64,000 nt of DNA, taken from the NCBI RefSeq assembly GCF_039548895.1, contig NZ_JBCLVG010000001.1; one strand, 5' to 3'. The notes below the pieces were generated by a model, which had not been told where the DNA came from, did not search any database, and saw only the letters and a program-made list of their open reading frames with translations. Each line of letters begins with the position of its first letter. Position 1 is the first letter of the stretch. Below are positions 20,588 through 30,624 of this stretch, piece after piece. The DNA comes from Orlajensenia stereocauli (GTDB lineage: Bacteria > Actinomycetota > Actinomycetes > Actinomycetales > Microbacteriaceae). The translations under genes and the position numbers were made by a program.

Positions 20588-20610
20588 CATTAAAGGTTGC
20601 CAACCTCTCC

Positions 20611-20616
20611 AGCATA
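20611..20616 (-). promoter_or_regulatory. Candidate -10 element for the pyr operon
   Basis: Minus-strand TATGCT about 57 bases upstream of the pyrR ATG. It would start transcription near 20604 and give a leader of about 50 nucleotides containing the PyrR-like hairpin. No convincing -35 hexamer is present 16-18 bases upstream (reads CTCGGC). Confidence 0.35.
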
Positions 20617-20651
20617 GCGAACACGGAGCGCCGGCCGAGCGTCAGGCCAGG

Positions 20652-22451
20652 TCACCTCAGGGTGGCGCCCGTCCTCAGGGAAGACACGAATGCGGAGTCG
20701 ACGGAATTGACGGCAGCCCCCGACGGCGCCAGTCGCTTGAGCACGGCGGGAGAGCTCACAGCCTGCTTCACCCCTCCAGACACCAGGTACACCCGGGCGG
20801 CGCCCGTGGCCCTGATGAACAGACGGGCCCCGTCGGCCGCATGCGATGAGGGACGCGCCTGCTGAGTGCACAGCCAGGTCGAGAGGTTCGTGACTGGAGC
20901 CGAACCGGCAGCGGCTGCTCGCATGGGGAGCAGCGCCCCACCACTTGCGAGCCACGATGCGCCGTTGCATCGCACGAAGTTGCTGAGCACGACCGGCGCT
21001 TTCGCGGTCTGCCCCACCACCGCCGTCGGGAGGGTGGTGACTGAACGCTGCAGTCCCATGTCGAGAACAGACTGGAATGCGCGCACCGGGACGAACGAGC
21101 GAGGCGTGTCGACAAGGTAGACGGTCGCGTGCGCGGGATCCTTCACCAGCGTGCCGATCGCTGGCACGGGTTCGCCCGCAGGGAAGGTCGCCAAGGCCGT
21201 CGGAGTGACGACGGTGGTCGGCCGTCCGGAGCGTATCGACGCGAGCGTCGCAGGATTCGGGACACTGCGCAGAGCACCGCCCTCCAGCAAACTGACCACG
21301 GGCGAGTTGCTCCCCTTGAGGAAGATCGGTGTCGGCAGCGGGACCGGCACGCCCGGGAGCGCTGCGCAGATCTCCGGGGGCAGCACAGTCACCGGTCTCC
21401 CGGTGCGGCTTGCGGCAGGGATCAGCCGACGGATGCCGCCCGATGAGAGGAAGACCCCGTCTCCACACGTCGCAAGCCCCGTCAGCGATGCCGGCGCGAT
21501 CGTGGCCGCACGCAACTGCGACACCGTGATCAACGACACCGCTGTCGGAAAGCCCAGATCGGAGACGGAACCGTAGTTGGCGATGTGGATGAGACCGTCG
21601 AGTCGATCGGACAGGTAGACCTCTGGTTGACCGGCCACACGCACGAGGCGGCCTGCCGGCCCCTGGATCGCGTAGAGCTTGAGGTCCAGGGTCAGGACCT
21701 CGGTGGACTGCCAGCGCGGATGCGCGCTGATGTCGAAGGGAGCAGACACGGCACCGCGGAGCCTCCCATCGACACTGGAGTAGTTGATCCGCATCCGATA
21801 GGTCCCCGGATACAAGCCGTTCGCTGAGAAGCCGCCATCACGGTGGTACCCATCGGGATCGGTGGATGGGTTGCCGACAGAGGCCGGGAGCAGTGGCCTC
21901 ACACCGATCCACTGCCCCGTCGCGGGGTCGAACAGGTCTGCGCTCACAGAGGAGATGCCATCGATGGTCTCGCAGGTCGGACAAGTCCAGCTCCCCGAGA
22001 CGGAACCACCGCCAACCAGACGAACCATGCCGAGGGACCTCACGGTGCCGGCCGTGACCATGACTTCGGTTCCGTATGGGCGCACCGCCGAGCCACCGAA
22101 GTACTGCTCGATGATCGTGTACGGGTGATCGTTGGCGAAGCCGGCGTCGTCGAATTCGACCCTGTAGGAGCCAGTCGGCAACCCGTCGACCTCGAAGGAT
22201 CCGTCATCCGCGGAGGTGACAGGGAAGTGCTGGACGACGACGCCGCCCTCGAACTTCTGGACCACGACGTCAACCGGACCACCCAGCGGTCTCCCTGTCG
22301 AATCGGAGATGGCCCCGGAGATCGACCCTTTCCGACTCGCGGCCGTGTCGGCGACAGCGGCGCTCTGGCGTGTCGTGACCACCAGGGTGCAGACCACGAC
22401 GAGGCAGGTGAAGACGGCGATACGCTGCAGTACTCGGGACAGAACGACCAC
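20652..22451 (-). CDS. Secreted multi-repeat protein with carboxypeptidase-regulatory-like N-terminal domains
   Basis: I do not recognise a named family for the whole protein. From the chosen GTG at 22451 it is 599 residues: an N-terminal secretion signal (hydrophobic residues about 8-26, then SAAVADTAA), two carboxypeptidase-regulatory/Cna-B-like domains (about 42-104, DGSFEVDGLPTGSYRVEFDD; and about 149-229, GGFSANGLYPGTYRMRINYS), then six repeats of 40-50 residues covering 265-594. Four share a core xVYLVxGxxRxxV and two share a Cys-bounded xCxxxxxLxSGG core. No sortase motif or C-terminal anchor is visible. The start is uncertain: in-frame starts at 22535 and 22589 exist, but the signal peptide favours 22451. 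It sits between pyrR and nusB and is probably extracellular. Confidence 0.75.
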   Translation of the reverse strand: MVVLSRVLQRIAVFTCLVVVCTLVVTTRQSAAVADTAASRKGSISGAISDSTGRPLGGPVDVVVQKFEGGVVVQHFPVTSADDGSFEVDGLPTGSYRVEFDDAGFANDHPYTIIEQYFGGSAVRPYGTEVMVTAGTVRSLGMVRLVGGGSVSGSWTCPTCETIDGISSVSADLFDPATGQWIGVRPLLPASVGNPSTDPDGYHRDGGFSANGLYPGTYRMRINYSSVDGRLRGAVSAPFDISAHPRWQSTEVLTLDLKLYAIQGPAGRLVRVAGQPEVYLSDRLDGLIHIANYGSVSDLGFPTAVSLITVSQLRAATIAPASLTGLATCGDGVFLSSGGIRRLIPAASRTGRPVTVLPPEICAALPGVPVPLPTPIFLKGSNSPVVSLLEGGALRSVPNPATLASIRSGRPTTVVTPTALATFPAGEPVPAIGTLVKDPAHATVYLVDTPRSFVPVRAFQSVLDMGLQRSVTTLPTAVVGQTAKAPVVLSNFVRCNGASWLASGGALLPMRAAAAGSAPVTNLSTWLCTQQARPSSHAADGARLFIRATGAARVYLVSGGVKQAVSSPAVLKRLAPSGAAVNSVDSAFVSSLRTGATLR

Positions 22452-22594
22452 GGTGACCCCACAGAACCGAATGAGCGAGACCGTCCCACCCCCAGTCGGA
22501 AAGTAGCAGCGACGATCACCCTGTCGGCGGTTCACGCTGGAAACGTAACGTCCACGAAACACCGTGAAACAGCGCCGGTGTGCTTGCATGGACC
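22452..22594. other. Divergent intergenic region
   Basis: This 143-base stretch separates the divergent secreted-protein and glycosyltransferase genes and must hold both promoters. It has three GAAAC words at 22540, 22556 and 22566, but I cannot pair them with a -10 element. Nothing else is recognised. Confidence 0.4.
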
Positions 22595-23902
22595 ATGGCC
22601 GACGTGATGATCGCCGTGATGCCCTTCATCGGGCATGTCGCACCTGTCGCCGCCGTCGCCCGCGCCTTTCTCGCCGACGGCCACGCCGTGCGCGTCTACA
22701 CGGGCTCGGCCCACGCCCCGGTCTTCGCCGGGCTCGGAGCCGAGATCGTTCTCTGGAACGCCGCTCCGGATTTCGACGAGCACGACCTCGCCCCGACGTT
22801 TCCGGCGCTGCGCGGCCGCAGGGGTCCGCGCCAGCTGCTCGCGAACGTCGAGCACGTGTTCATCCGCACGGCGGCCGCGCAGAGCGACGATCTGGTGGCG
22901 GCCTGGGCCGAGCGCCCCTGGGACGTGATCGTCGCCGACAACCTCAGCCTCGGCGCCCGTCTGGCGTCCGAGCGCACGGCTTCGCCCTGGGTGACCGTGG
23001 CGATAGTACCGCTGGCCATCCCGAGTCGAGAGCTGCCGCCACCGTCGCTGGGGATCCCCCCGGCGCGCGGACCCGTCGGTCGGCTGCGGGATGCCGCCCT
23101 CCGCCGACTGCTGCCCCTGGCCACCCGCGGCATGCGCTCGGCCTACCGCGAACAACGCGAGCTCTGCGGCCTGCCAGTCGTCGAACGCAGCTTCGACGAC
23201 GCCTGGTACTCCCCCGACCTGGTCTGCGCCAGCGGAGCGCCCGAACTCGAGTACCCGCGCGCCGACCTGCCCGAGCAGGTCGTCTTCGTCGGGGCGCTCG
23301 CGACGCCGCCACGGGCGACCGGGGAGCTGCCCGCGTGGTGGCCCGAGCTCGTCGAGCCTGCGGCATCCGTGGTGCACGTGACGCAGGGAACGCTGAACGT
23401 CGACCCTCACGACCTCATCGAGCCGGCCATGAGCGCCTTGGGCAGGCAGGACGTGACGGTGGTGGTGACGACAGGACGGCCGGATGCGCCGGAACTGCCG
23501 TTCCCTGTGCCGCCGAACGCGCGGGTCGCCGGCCTGCTCCCATACGGAGAGCTGCTCCCCCATGTCGACGTGATGATCACGAACGGCGGATGGGGCGGCG
23601 TGCTGGCGGGCCTCGCGCACGGCATCCCCCTCGTGGTCGCCGGCGGCGACCTCGACAAGCCGGAGATCGCGGCCCGCGTGGCCTGGGCTGGAGCCGGAGT
23701 GAGCCTGCGCACGGGAACGCCGTCAGCTCGCCGGGTGCTCGATGGCTGGCGCCGCGTCACGTCCACGCCGTCGTACCGGGAGAACGCCCGGCGCATCGCG
23801 GCGAGCCTCGCCGGTCACGACGGACCGGCCGAGGTGGTCGCGCACACGCTCGCACTGCTGGCGACGCGCTCCGGAACAGGCCGGAACGACGAGAAGCCGT
23901 GA
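22595..23902 (+). CDS. GT-B fold glycosyltransferase (UGT/macrolide-type, GT1-like)
   Basis: A 435-residue glycosyltransferase of the MGT/UGT type, which transfers sugar from a nucleotide donor to small lipophilic acceptors. The N-terminal acceptor domain starts MADVMIAVMPFIGHVAPVAA with the GHV-P motif; the C-terminal donor domain contains VVHVTQGTLNVDP, LPYGELLPHVDVMITNGGWG and HGIPLVVAGGDLDKPEIAAR, matching the GT1 donor-binding signature, with the usual H-C/G-G-xx replaced by NGGWGG. The acceptor is unknown. The ATG at 22595 was chosen over one 15 bases upstream on family similarity. It is isolated on the plus strand in a minus-strand neighbourhood and ends in a strong hairpin. Confidence 0.85.
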   Translation: MADVMIAVMPFIGHVAPVAAVARAFLADGHAVRVYTGSAHAPVFAGLGAEIVLWNAAPDFDEHDLAPTFPALRGRRGPRQLLANVEHVFIRTAAAQSDDLVAAWAERPWDVIVADNLSLGARLASERTASPWVTVAIVPLAIPSRELPPPSLGIPPARGPVGRLRDAALRRLLPLATRGMRSAYREQRELCGLPVVERSFDDAWYSPDLVCASGAPELEYPRADLPEQVVFVGALATPPRATGELPAWWPELVEPAASVVHVTQGTLNVDPHDLIEPAMSALGRQDVTVVVTTGRPDAPELPFPVPPNARVAGLLPYGELLPHVDVMITNGGWGGVLAGLAHGIPLVVAGGDLDKPEIAARVAWAGAGVSLRTGTPSARRVLDGWRRVTSTPSYRENARRIAASLAGHDGPAEVVAHTLALLATRSGTGRNDEKP

Positions 23903-23935
23903 GAACAGGCCGGACTGGCCCGTTCTCACGGCTTC
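23893..23935. terminator. Bidirectional hairpin terminator between glycosyltransferase and nusB
   Basis: Perfect 14-base arms gaagccgtgagaac (23893-23906) and gttctcacggcttc (23922-23935). The 15-base loop itself contains ggcc-ggact-ggcc, so the structure is nearly one continuous stem. The left arm includes the glycosyltransferase stop codon (23900-23902). The U-tract is weak on either strand (gcccttt on plus). It lies between a plus-strand and a minus-strand gene end and can serve both. Confidence 0.75.
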
Positions 23936-24001
23936 GGCCCTTTGCCACGTTCGGATCGGCGCGCCGGATCCGAACGCAGCATCAGGCGACGCGCTGAGGC
24001 T

Positions 24002-24415
24002 CTACGCCTTGACCTGCGAGATCTTGGCGAGCAGGCCGTTGACGAACCCGGCGGAGTCGTCGGTCGAGAGCACGGTGGCAGCCTCGACGGCCTCGGAGAT
24101 CGCGACGCCGTCCGGCACCTCGTCGTTGAAGACGATCTCCCAGATGCCGATGCGGATGAGCGCACGGTCGATGGCCGGCATCCGCTTCAGGGTCCAGCCC
24201 TGAGCGTAGGTCTCGATGAGCTCGTCGATCTCGGCCTGGTTGTCGACGACGCCGTCGACGATCTCACGCGCATAGAGCCAGCTCGCCTCGCGCGCGGGCT
24301 CGCTGGCAGCGCGCTCCGCCTCGACCGCGAGGGCCTGCGGAACGCTGATCTGCCGCATGTCGGCCGAGTACAGGATGTCGAGGGCGCGTTTCCGCGCCTT
24401 GGTGCGCGCGCTCAC
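24002..24415 (-). CDS. nusB: Transcription antitermination factor NusB
   Basis: NusB with NusE binds boxA RNA and supports antitermination of rRNA operons. The 137-residue all-alpha protein begins (GTG) MSARTKARKRALDILYSADM and ends with the conserved IAISEAVEAATVLSTDDSAG and FVNGLLAKI block. Its GTG overlaps the efp TAG by one base, so the two are translationally coupled. It is the last gene of the aro-efp-nusB run. Confidence 0.95.
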   Translation of the reverse strand: MSARTKARKRALDILYSADMRQISVPQALAVEAERAASEPAREASWLYAREIVDGVVDNQAEIDELIETYAQGWTLKRMPAIDRALIRIGIWEIVFNDEVPDGVAISEAVEAATVLSTDDSAGFVNGLLAKISQVKA

Positions 24416-24978
24416 TAGTCGTTGACGCGACCGAGGTAGTCGCCCGTGCGGGTGTCGACCTTGACCTTGGTGCCGGTCTCGAGGAACAGCGGAACCTGGA
24501 TCTCGTAGCCGGTCTCGACCGTGGCCGACTTGGTGCCACCGGTGGAGCGGTCGCCCTGCAGGCCCGGCTCGGTGTAGGTGATCTCGAGCACCACGGATGC
24601 CGGGAGCTCGACGTAGAGCGGGTTGCCGTTGTTCAGCGCCACGGTCACGGCCTGGTTCTCGAGCATGAAGTTCTTCGCGTCGCCGACGACGGTGTCGGTG
24701 ACGGTGATCTGGTCGTAGTCGGCGGTGTCCATGAACACGAACCCGTCGCCATCGGCGTACAGGTAGGTGAAGTCACGACGGTCGACGTTCTCGATCTCGA
24801 TCTTCGCGCCGGCGTTGTAGGTGCGGTCGACGACCTTGCCCGTGACGACGTTCTTCAGCTTGGTGCGGACGAACGCCCCACCCTTGCCGGGCTTCACGTG
24901 CTGGAACTCGATCACGCTCCAGAGCTGCCCGTCGATCGAGAGGACGACGCCGTTCTTGATGTCAGCGGTAGATGCCAT
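24415..24978 (-). CDS. efp: Elongation factor P
   Basis: EF-P relieves ribosome stalling at polyproline codons. The 187-residue protein starts MASTADIKNGVVLSIDGQLW and has the three beta-barrel domains; the loop that reaches the peptidyl-transferase centre reads KPGKGGAFVRTK with the key lysine at residue 32. No epmA/epmB modification genes are nearby. The start at 24978 is the family start, preferred over an in-frame extension upstream. Confidence 0.97.
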   Translation of the reverse strand: MASTADIKNGVVLSIDGQLWSVIEFQHVKPGKGGAFVRTKLKNVVTGKVVDRTYNAGAKIEIENVDRRDFTYLYADGDGFVFMDTADYDQITVTDTVVGDAKNFMLENQAVTVALNNGNPLYVELPASVVLEITYTEPGLQGDRSTGGTKSATVETGYEIQVPLFLETGTKVKVDTRTGDYLGRVND

Positions 24979-25017
24979 GCGAAAGTGATCCGTTTCAGTT
25001 GGGGAAGTTGCGCGGCC

Positions 25018-25042
25018 GATGGCGCGTAACGCGCGGGCCATC
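25018..25042. other. Inverted repeat between aroQ and efp
   Basis: Arms gatggc (25018-25023) and gccatc (25037-25042) with an inner GCG/CGC pairing around the centre. It lies 16 bases after the aroQ stop and 40 bases before efp on the minus strand. It may be a weak terminator or leader structure; there is no U-run. A possible efp -10 (TAAACT on minus, 25048-25053) sits just upstream. Confidence 0.4.
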
Positions 25043-25058
25043 AGGGAAGTTTAGACTC

Positions 25059-25508
25059 TCACGCCTGCGAACGGAGAATCTGATCGACGGCCAGCCTGTA
25101 GGAGTCGAATCCGAATCCCGCGATGACCCCGGATGCCACCCCGCTGATGACGCTGGTGTGACGGAAGCTCTCACGCGCGTGCGGGTTGGTGATGTGCACC
25201 TCGATCAGCGGTAGCCCGGCGCCGGTGACGAGGGCCGCAGCGTCGCGCAGGGCGTAGCTGTAGTGCGTGAATGCGGCGGGATTCAGCACGACGGGCGAGC
25301 CGGAATCGACGGCACCGTGCAGCCAGCGCACGAGCTCGGACTCGTCGTCGGTCTGACGCAGCTCGAGCGTTGCATCGGTCGCGGCATCCGTCAGCTGCTG
25401 CGTGATGGCGCTCCGCAGGTCTTCGAGGTTCGCCGAGCCGTACACCTCGGGCTCACGCGAGCCGAGCCGACCGAGATTGGGGCCGTTGAGCACGAGGATC
25501 GTCGTCAT
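25059..25508 (-). CDS. aroQ: 3-dehydroquinate dehydratase, type II
   Basis: AroQ dehydrates 3-dehydroquinate to 3-dehydroshikimate. The 149-residue protein is the dodecameric type II class, starting MTTILVLNGPNLGRLGSREP; the catalytic Tyr is in EVYGSANLEDL, NPAAFTHYSYALRDA carries the substrate-binding Asn and the HITNPHARESFRH segment the catalytic His. It lies 11 bases after the aroKB fusion in the shikimate operon aroE-aroC-aroKB-aroQ. Confidence 0.97.
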   Translation of the reverse strand: MTTILVLNGPNLGRLGSREPEVYGSANLEDLRSAITQQLTDAATDATLELRQTDDESELVRWLHGAVDSGSPVVLNPAAFTHYSYALRDAAALVTGAGLPLIEVHITNPHARESFRHTSVISGVASGVIAGFGFDSYRLAVDQILRSQA

Positions 25509-25519
25509 GAGAGGTCAGC

Positions 25520-27099
<1,580 letters not shown>

Positions 27100-27103
<4 letters not shown>

Positions 27104-28293
27104 CGCCGCGAGGTCGTGAGGTTCGCCGGCATCGAAGCGAGGTACGACTCGAGGTTGCGCCTGGTCTCGGGCAGCGAGTCGCCGCCGAACTTCTCCAGCA
27201 CCGAGTTCGCCAGCACGAGCGCGACCATGGCTTCGGCGACGACGCCGGCGGCGGGAACTGCACACACGTCCGAGCGCTGGTGGTGTGCCGCAGCAGCCTC
27301 GCCCGACGCCACGTCGACCGTGCGCAGGGCGTGCGGCACGGTCGCGATCGGCTTCATGCCTGCGCGCACGCGCAGCACAGTGCCCGTGGACATGCCGCCC
27401 TCGGTGCCGCCGGCCTTGTCGCTCTCGCGTTCGATGGCGCCGTCGCTCATGACGAGCTCGTCGTGGGCCTCTGAGCCGCGGCGGGTCGTGGTGAGGAATC
27501 CGTCGCCGACCTCGACGCCCTTGATGGCCTGGATCCCCATGAGGGCGGCGGCGAGCTGCGAGTCGAGACGGCGGTCCCAGTGCACGTAGGAGCCGAGACC
27601 CGGCGGAACCCCGTAGGCGAGCACCTCGACCACGCCGCCGAGGGTGTCGCCGTCCTTGTGGGCGGCATCCACCTCGGCGACCATGAGGGCACTGGTGGCG
27701 GCGTCGAAGCAGCGCAGTGGGTCGGCATCGAGGGCGTCGACGTCGTCCGGATGCGGCAACGCCGAGTCCTCGGGAACGCGGACAGGACCGATGGCGATGG
27801 TGTGGGCGACGAGGGTGATGCCGAGCTCGGCGAGGAAGGACCGGGCGACGGCTCCCAGCGCCACGCGGGCGGCGGTCTCGCGTGCGCTCGCACGCTCGAG
27901 CACGGGCCGGGCCTCGTCGAAACCGTACTTCTGCATGCCCACGAGGTCGGCGTGACCTGGACGCGGACGGGTGAGCGGAGCTCCGCGACCGCGCCCGAGG
28001 GAAGCAGCGTCGATCGGCTCGGGGCTCATGACCTCGGACCACTTCGGCCACTCGGTATTGCCGATGCGGAGCGCGATCGGGCTGCCGAGCGAGAGACCGT
28101 GACGGACGCCGCCCGAGATGGTGAGCTCGTCCTGCTCGAACTTCATGCGTGCGCCGCGACCGTAGCCGAGCTTGCGGCGCGCGAGATCGGCGCGCACGGT
28201 GTCGAGAGAGACGGGCACGCCGGCGGGAAGACCCTCGAGCATGGCGATGAGTTCGGGGCCGTGAGACTCACCCGCAGTCAACCAACGAAGCAT
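27100..28293 (-). CDS. aroC: Chorismate synthase
   Basis: AroC converts EPSP to chorismate using reduced FMN. The 397-residue protein starts MLRWLTAGESHGPELIAMLE and has the GYGRGARMKFEQDEL motif and ARASARETAARVALGAVARS-type segment (here ERASARETAARVA) with catalytic histidine early in the protein. aroE lies upstream, separated by about 64 bases holding GGAAAGATGG before the ATG, so aroC may have its own ribosome entry rather than coupling. Confidence 0.97.
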
Positions 28294-28357
28294 GGAACCA
28301 TCTTTCCACAGGGCGACTCGGCGCCCGACCGTGTGACGCCGCGCCCGAGACGGGAGG

Positions 28358-29203
28358 TCAGGAGATCGCGGTCCGCATGGCGGCGAGCACCGCGGCCTCG
28401 TCCGGAAGCGGGATGAGTGGGTCGCCTGACACGAAGATGCGCACTTGCACGAGCGCCTGGTGCAGCAGCATCCCGGTCCCGGAGGCGACCCGTCCGCCGC
28501 GCTTCAGCCAGCTCATCGCCAGCGCGCTCGGCCACGGGTCGTATGCCACGTCGAACAGCAGGGCGTCGCGCTGCAGGTCCAGCGGAATCCCGGCCTCCAG
28601 GACGGTCCCTCCGGGCAGCGTCGAGATGACGAGCTCACCGGCGACGCCGTCGAGCTCGTCGAAGGTGCTCACGGCGTGCGTGAGACCGAGCGATGCGCTG
28701 AGTCCGTCGAGCTCGTGGCCGCGTACGGGATTGCGCGCGGCGAGGTGGACATGTTCGGCGCCGAGGTCGGCTGCGGCCACGATGGCCGATGACGCGGTGG
28801 CTCCGGCGCCGAGGATGACGACGTGCCGCGCCGAGTGCACGCCGGCCTCGGTGATCGCGGCGACCAGGCCTGCGACATCGGTGTTGTAACCGGTGCTGCG
28901 GCCATCGGCGGAGAACACCAGCGTGTTGACGGCGCCGGTCTGCTCGGCGATCATGTCGAGCTCGTCGGCACGGCTCAGCGCCCTGGCCTTCAACGGCATG
29001 GTGAGCGAGAGCCCGCGCCACGCGCCGGCCGAGCCGTCGAGGAGGGCATCGAGGCCGTCGGCGTCGACCTCGTGGCGTTCGTAGCTCCAGTCCAGGCCGA
29101 GGGCGGCGTAGGCCGCCGCGTGCAGCGCCGGGGACTTCGAGTGGGCGATGGGCGAACCGAGGACGGCGAGTCGGTCACCCACGGGCACCGCCGCGTCAGC
29201 CAC
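28358..29203 (-). CDS. aroE: Shikimate dehydrogenase
   Basis: AroE reduces 3-dehydroshikimate to shikimate with NADPH. The 281-residue protein has the shikimate-binding segment LAVLGSPIAHSKSPALHAAA, the catalytic lysine in LSLTMPLKARAL, TGYNTD, and the nucleotide-binding GAGATASSAI. The usual AroE motif is NVT-PxK; here it reads LTMPLK. GTG start at 29203 overlaps the mltG stop by eight bases. An in-frame extension further upstream lies inside mltG and is rejected. Confidence 0.94.
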   Translation of the reverse strand: MADAAVPVGDRLAVLGSPIAHSKSPALHAAAYAALGLDWSYERHEVDADGLDALLDGSAGAWRGLSLTMPLKARALSRADELDMIAEQTGAVNTLVFSADGRSTGYNTDVAGLVAAITEAGVHSARHVVILGAGATASSAIVAAADLGAEHVHLAARNPVRGHELDGLSASLGLTHAVSTFDELDGVAGELVISTLPGGTVLEAGIPLDLQRDALLFDVAYDPWPSALAMSWLKRGGRVASGTGMLLHQALVQVRIFVSGDPLIPLPDEAAVLAAMRTAIS

Positions 29204-30620
29204 CGTACTCCGGGTGCTCGTCCATCCACGCCAGCCACTTGGCGACGGCGGCGTCGTGCTCATCCGCCGTCTCCGAGAAGATGGTCTCCCCGGTGTCGAG
29301 GTTCCAGGTCACGAAGAACATCCACGGTCCGTCGGCCGGATGAAGCGCCGCATCGATCGCGAGATCGCCGGGGTTCGAGATCGGGCCGATGGGCAGGCCG
29401 TCGTACACGTAGGTGTTGTAGAGATTGCCCTCGTCGGCGCGCTCGGCATCCGTCGTCGTCACCACGTGCGTGTTGCCGGTGCCGTAGGCGACCGTCGCAT
29501 CCGACTGCAGCTTCCAGCCCTGCTCGAGCCTGTTGAGGAAGACCCTGGAGACCTTGTAGTAGTCATCACGCAGGCCGGCCTCCTTCTGCACCAACGAGGC
29601 GAGGCGGATGGTGTCCCAGCGCTTGTCTGCGGCCACGCCTGCCTCGTCGAGCGCCTGGAAGGAGCGGTCGACCATGGTCGTCAGCACCTCGGGCGCCGTC
29701 ACCCCCGGATCGAAGGTGTACGTGGCCGGGAACAGGAAGCCCTCGAGGGTCTTCGCCTCGGCCGGCAGGCCGAACGATGCGACGTCCTTCGCGGCGGCCT
29801 CGACATCCTCGAGCGGGAGTTTCGTGCCCTCGCTGATCAGCGAGTAGACGTCGACGGCCGCTGTGCCCTCGGGGATCACGACGGTGTTCTCGAGTCTGTT
29901 CGCAGGGTCCTCCAGCGCCGTGAGGGCGGATGCGGCGCTCATCTTCTCGTGCATTGCATAGGCACCGGGCTGGAAGACAGGCGCAGGAGTCTGCTTCAGC
30001 AGGAGATCGTAGAACGCCCCGAACGACGCCGTGATTCCATCGGAGTGCAGGTTCTGCGCGATGTCGGCCCCGATGTCGCCGTCCTTGATGACGAAGTTCA
30101 CGTCGCCGGTTCCGTCGCCCTCGTAGTCGGCGGGAGGCTGGGTCGACGCGATGAAGTCCTGGATGGGGCCCTGCAGGGCGAACCAGCCGCCGACGGCAGC
30201 TCCGACCAGCACCAGCACGATCACGAGGCAGCCGATGGCAGCGCCGCGACCGCGGCCTCTCTTCTCCCGCTCGGGGTAGAACTCGGTGCGCTGCGACCGG
30301 CGCTGCGACCGCGAGGTCCCGGCCGGCTGCAGGGCGACAGGTCCTGTGGCCTGCACGGGCGTGGTCGGCGGGATCGCCGGCGCCGCGGCGACAGCGGCGG
30401 CCTCCCTGGCCTCGCGACGTGACTGCGGCTGCACAGGGGGAACCTGTACGGCGGGGTCGTGCAGTTCGGGATCGGGCGAGACGGGAATCCCGGCCGCCGG
30501 GGTGCGTCCGGCGAGGAGGTCGTTCCAGTTCAGGCCGCCGTCACTGGGGGCCGCTGGCTCCTGCGCGTCATCGCGCGGGCCACGATCTCCGTCCGAGGGG
30601 ACGGGAGTGTCATTCGACAA
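29196..30620 (-). CDS. mltG: Endolytic murein transglycosylase (MltG/YceG family)
   Basis: MltG cleaves nascent glycan strands and sets peptidoglycan chain length at the membrane. The 474-residue protein has a long Pro/Ala-rich cytoplasmic N terminus (about 1-120), one membrane helix (about 126-149) and the periplasm-facing YceG domain. The catalytic glutamate is visible as Glu347 in RLASLVQKEAGL, and the family signature QSDATVAYGTG follows. I chose the TTG at 30620, four bases after ruvX, because no ATG or GTG in frame lies between the ruvX stop and the conserved part; this start is the least certain in the operon. Confidence 0.88.
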   Translation of the reverse strand: MSNDTPVPSDGDRGPRDDAQEPAAPSDGGLNWNDLLAGRTPAAGIPVSPDPELHDPAVQVPPVQPQSRREAREAAAVAAAPAIPPTTPVQATGPVALQPAGTSRSQRRSQRTEFYPEREKRGRGRGAAIGCLVIVLVLVGAAVGGWFALQGPIQDFIASTQPPADYEGDGTGDVNFVIKDGDIGADIAQNLHSDGITASFGAFYDLLLKQTPAPVFQPGAYAMHEKMSAASALTALEDPANRLENTVVIPEGTAAVDVYSLISEGTKLPLEDVEAAAKDVASFGLPAEAKTLEGFLFPATYTFDPGVTAPEVLTTMVDRSFQALDEAGVAADKRWDTIRLASLVQKEAGLRDDYYKVSRVFLNRLEQGWKLQSDATVAYGTGNTHVVTTTDAERADEGNLYNTYVYDGLPIGPISNPGDLAIDAALHPADGPWMFFVTWNLDTGETIFSETADEHDAAVAKWLAWMDEHPEYGG

Positions 30621-30624
30621 GTCT

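Noticed and set aside
22540..22570. Three GAAAC words as a possible ECF-sigma promoter or operator
   Set aside because: Spacings of 16 and 10 bases and lack of a matching -10 element do not support a defined promoter.
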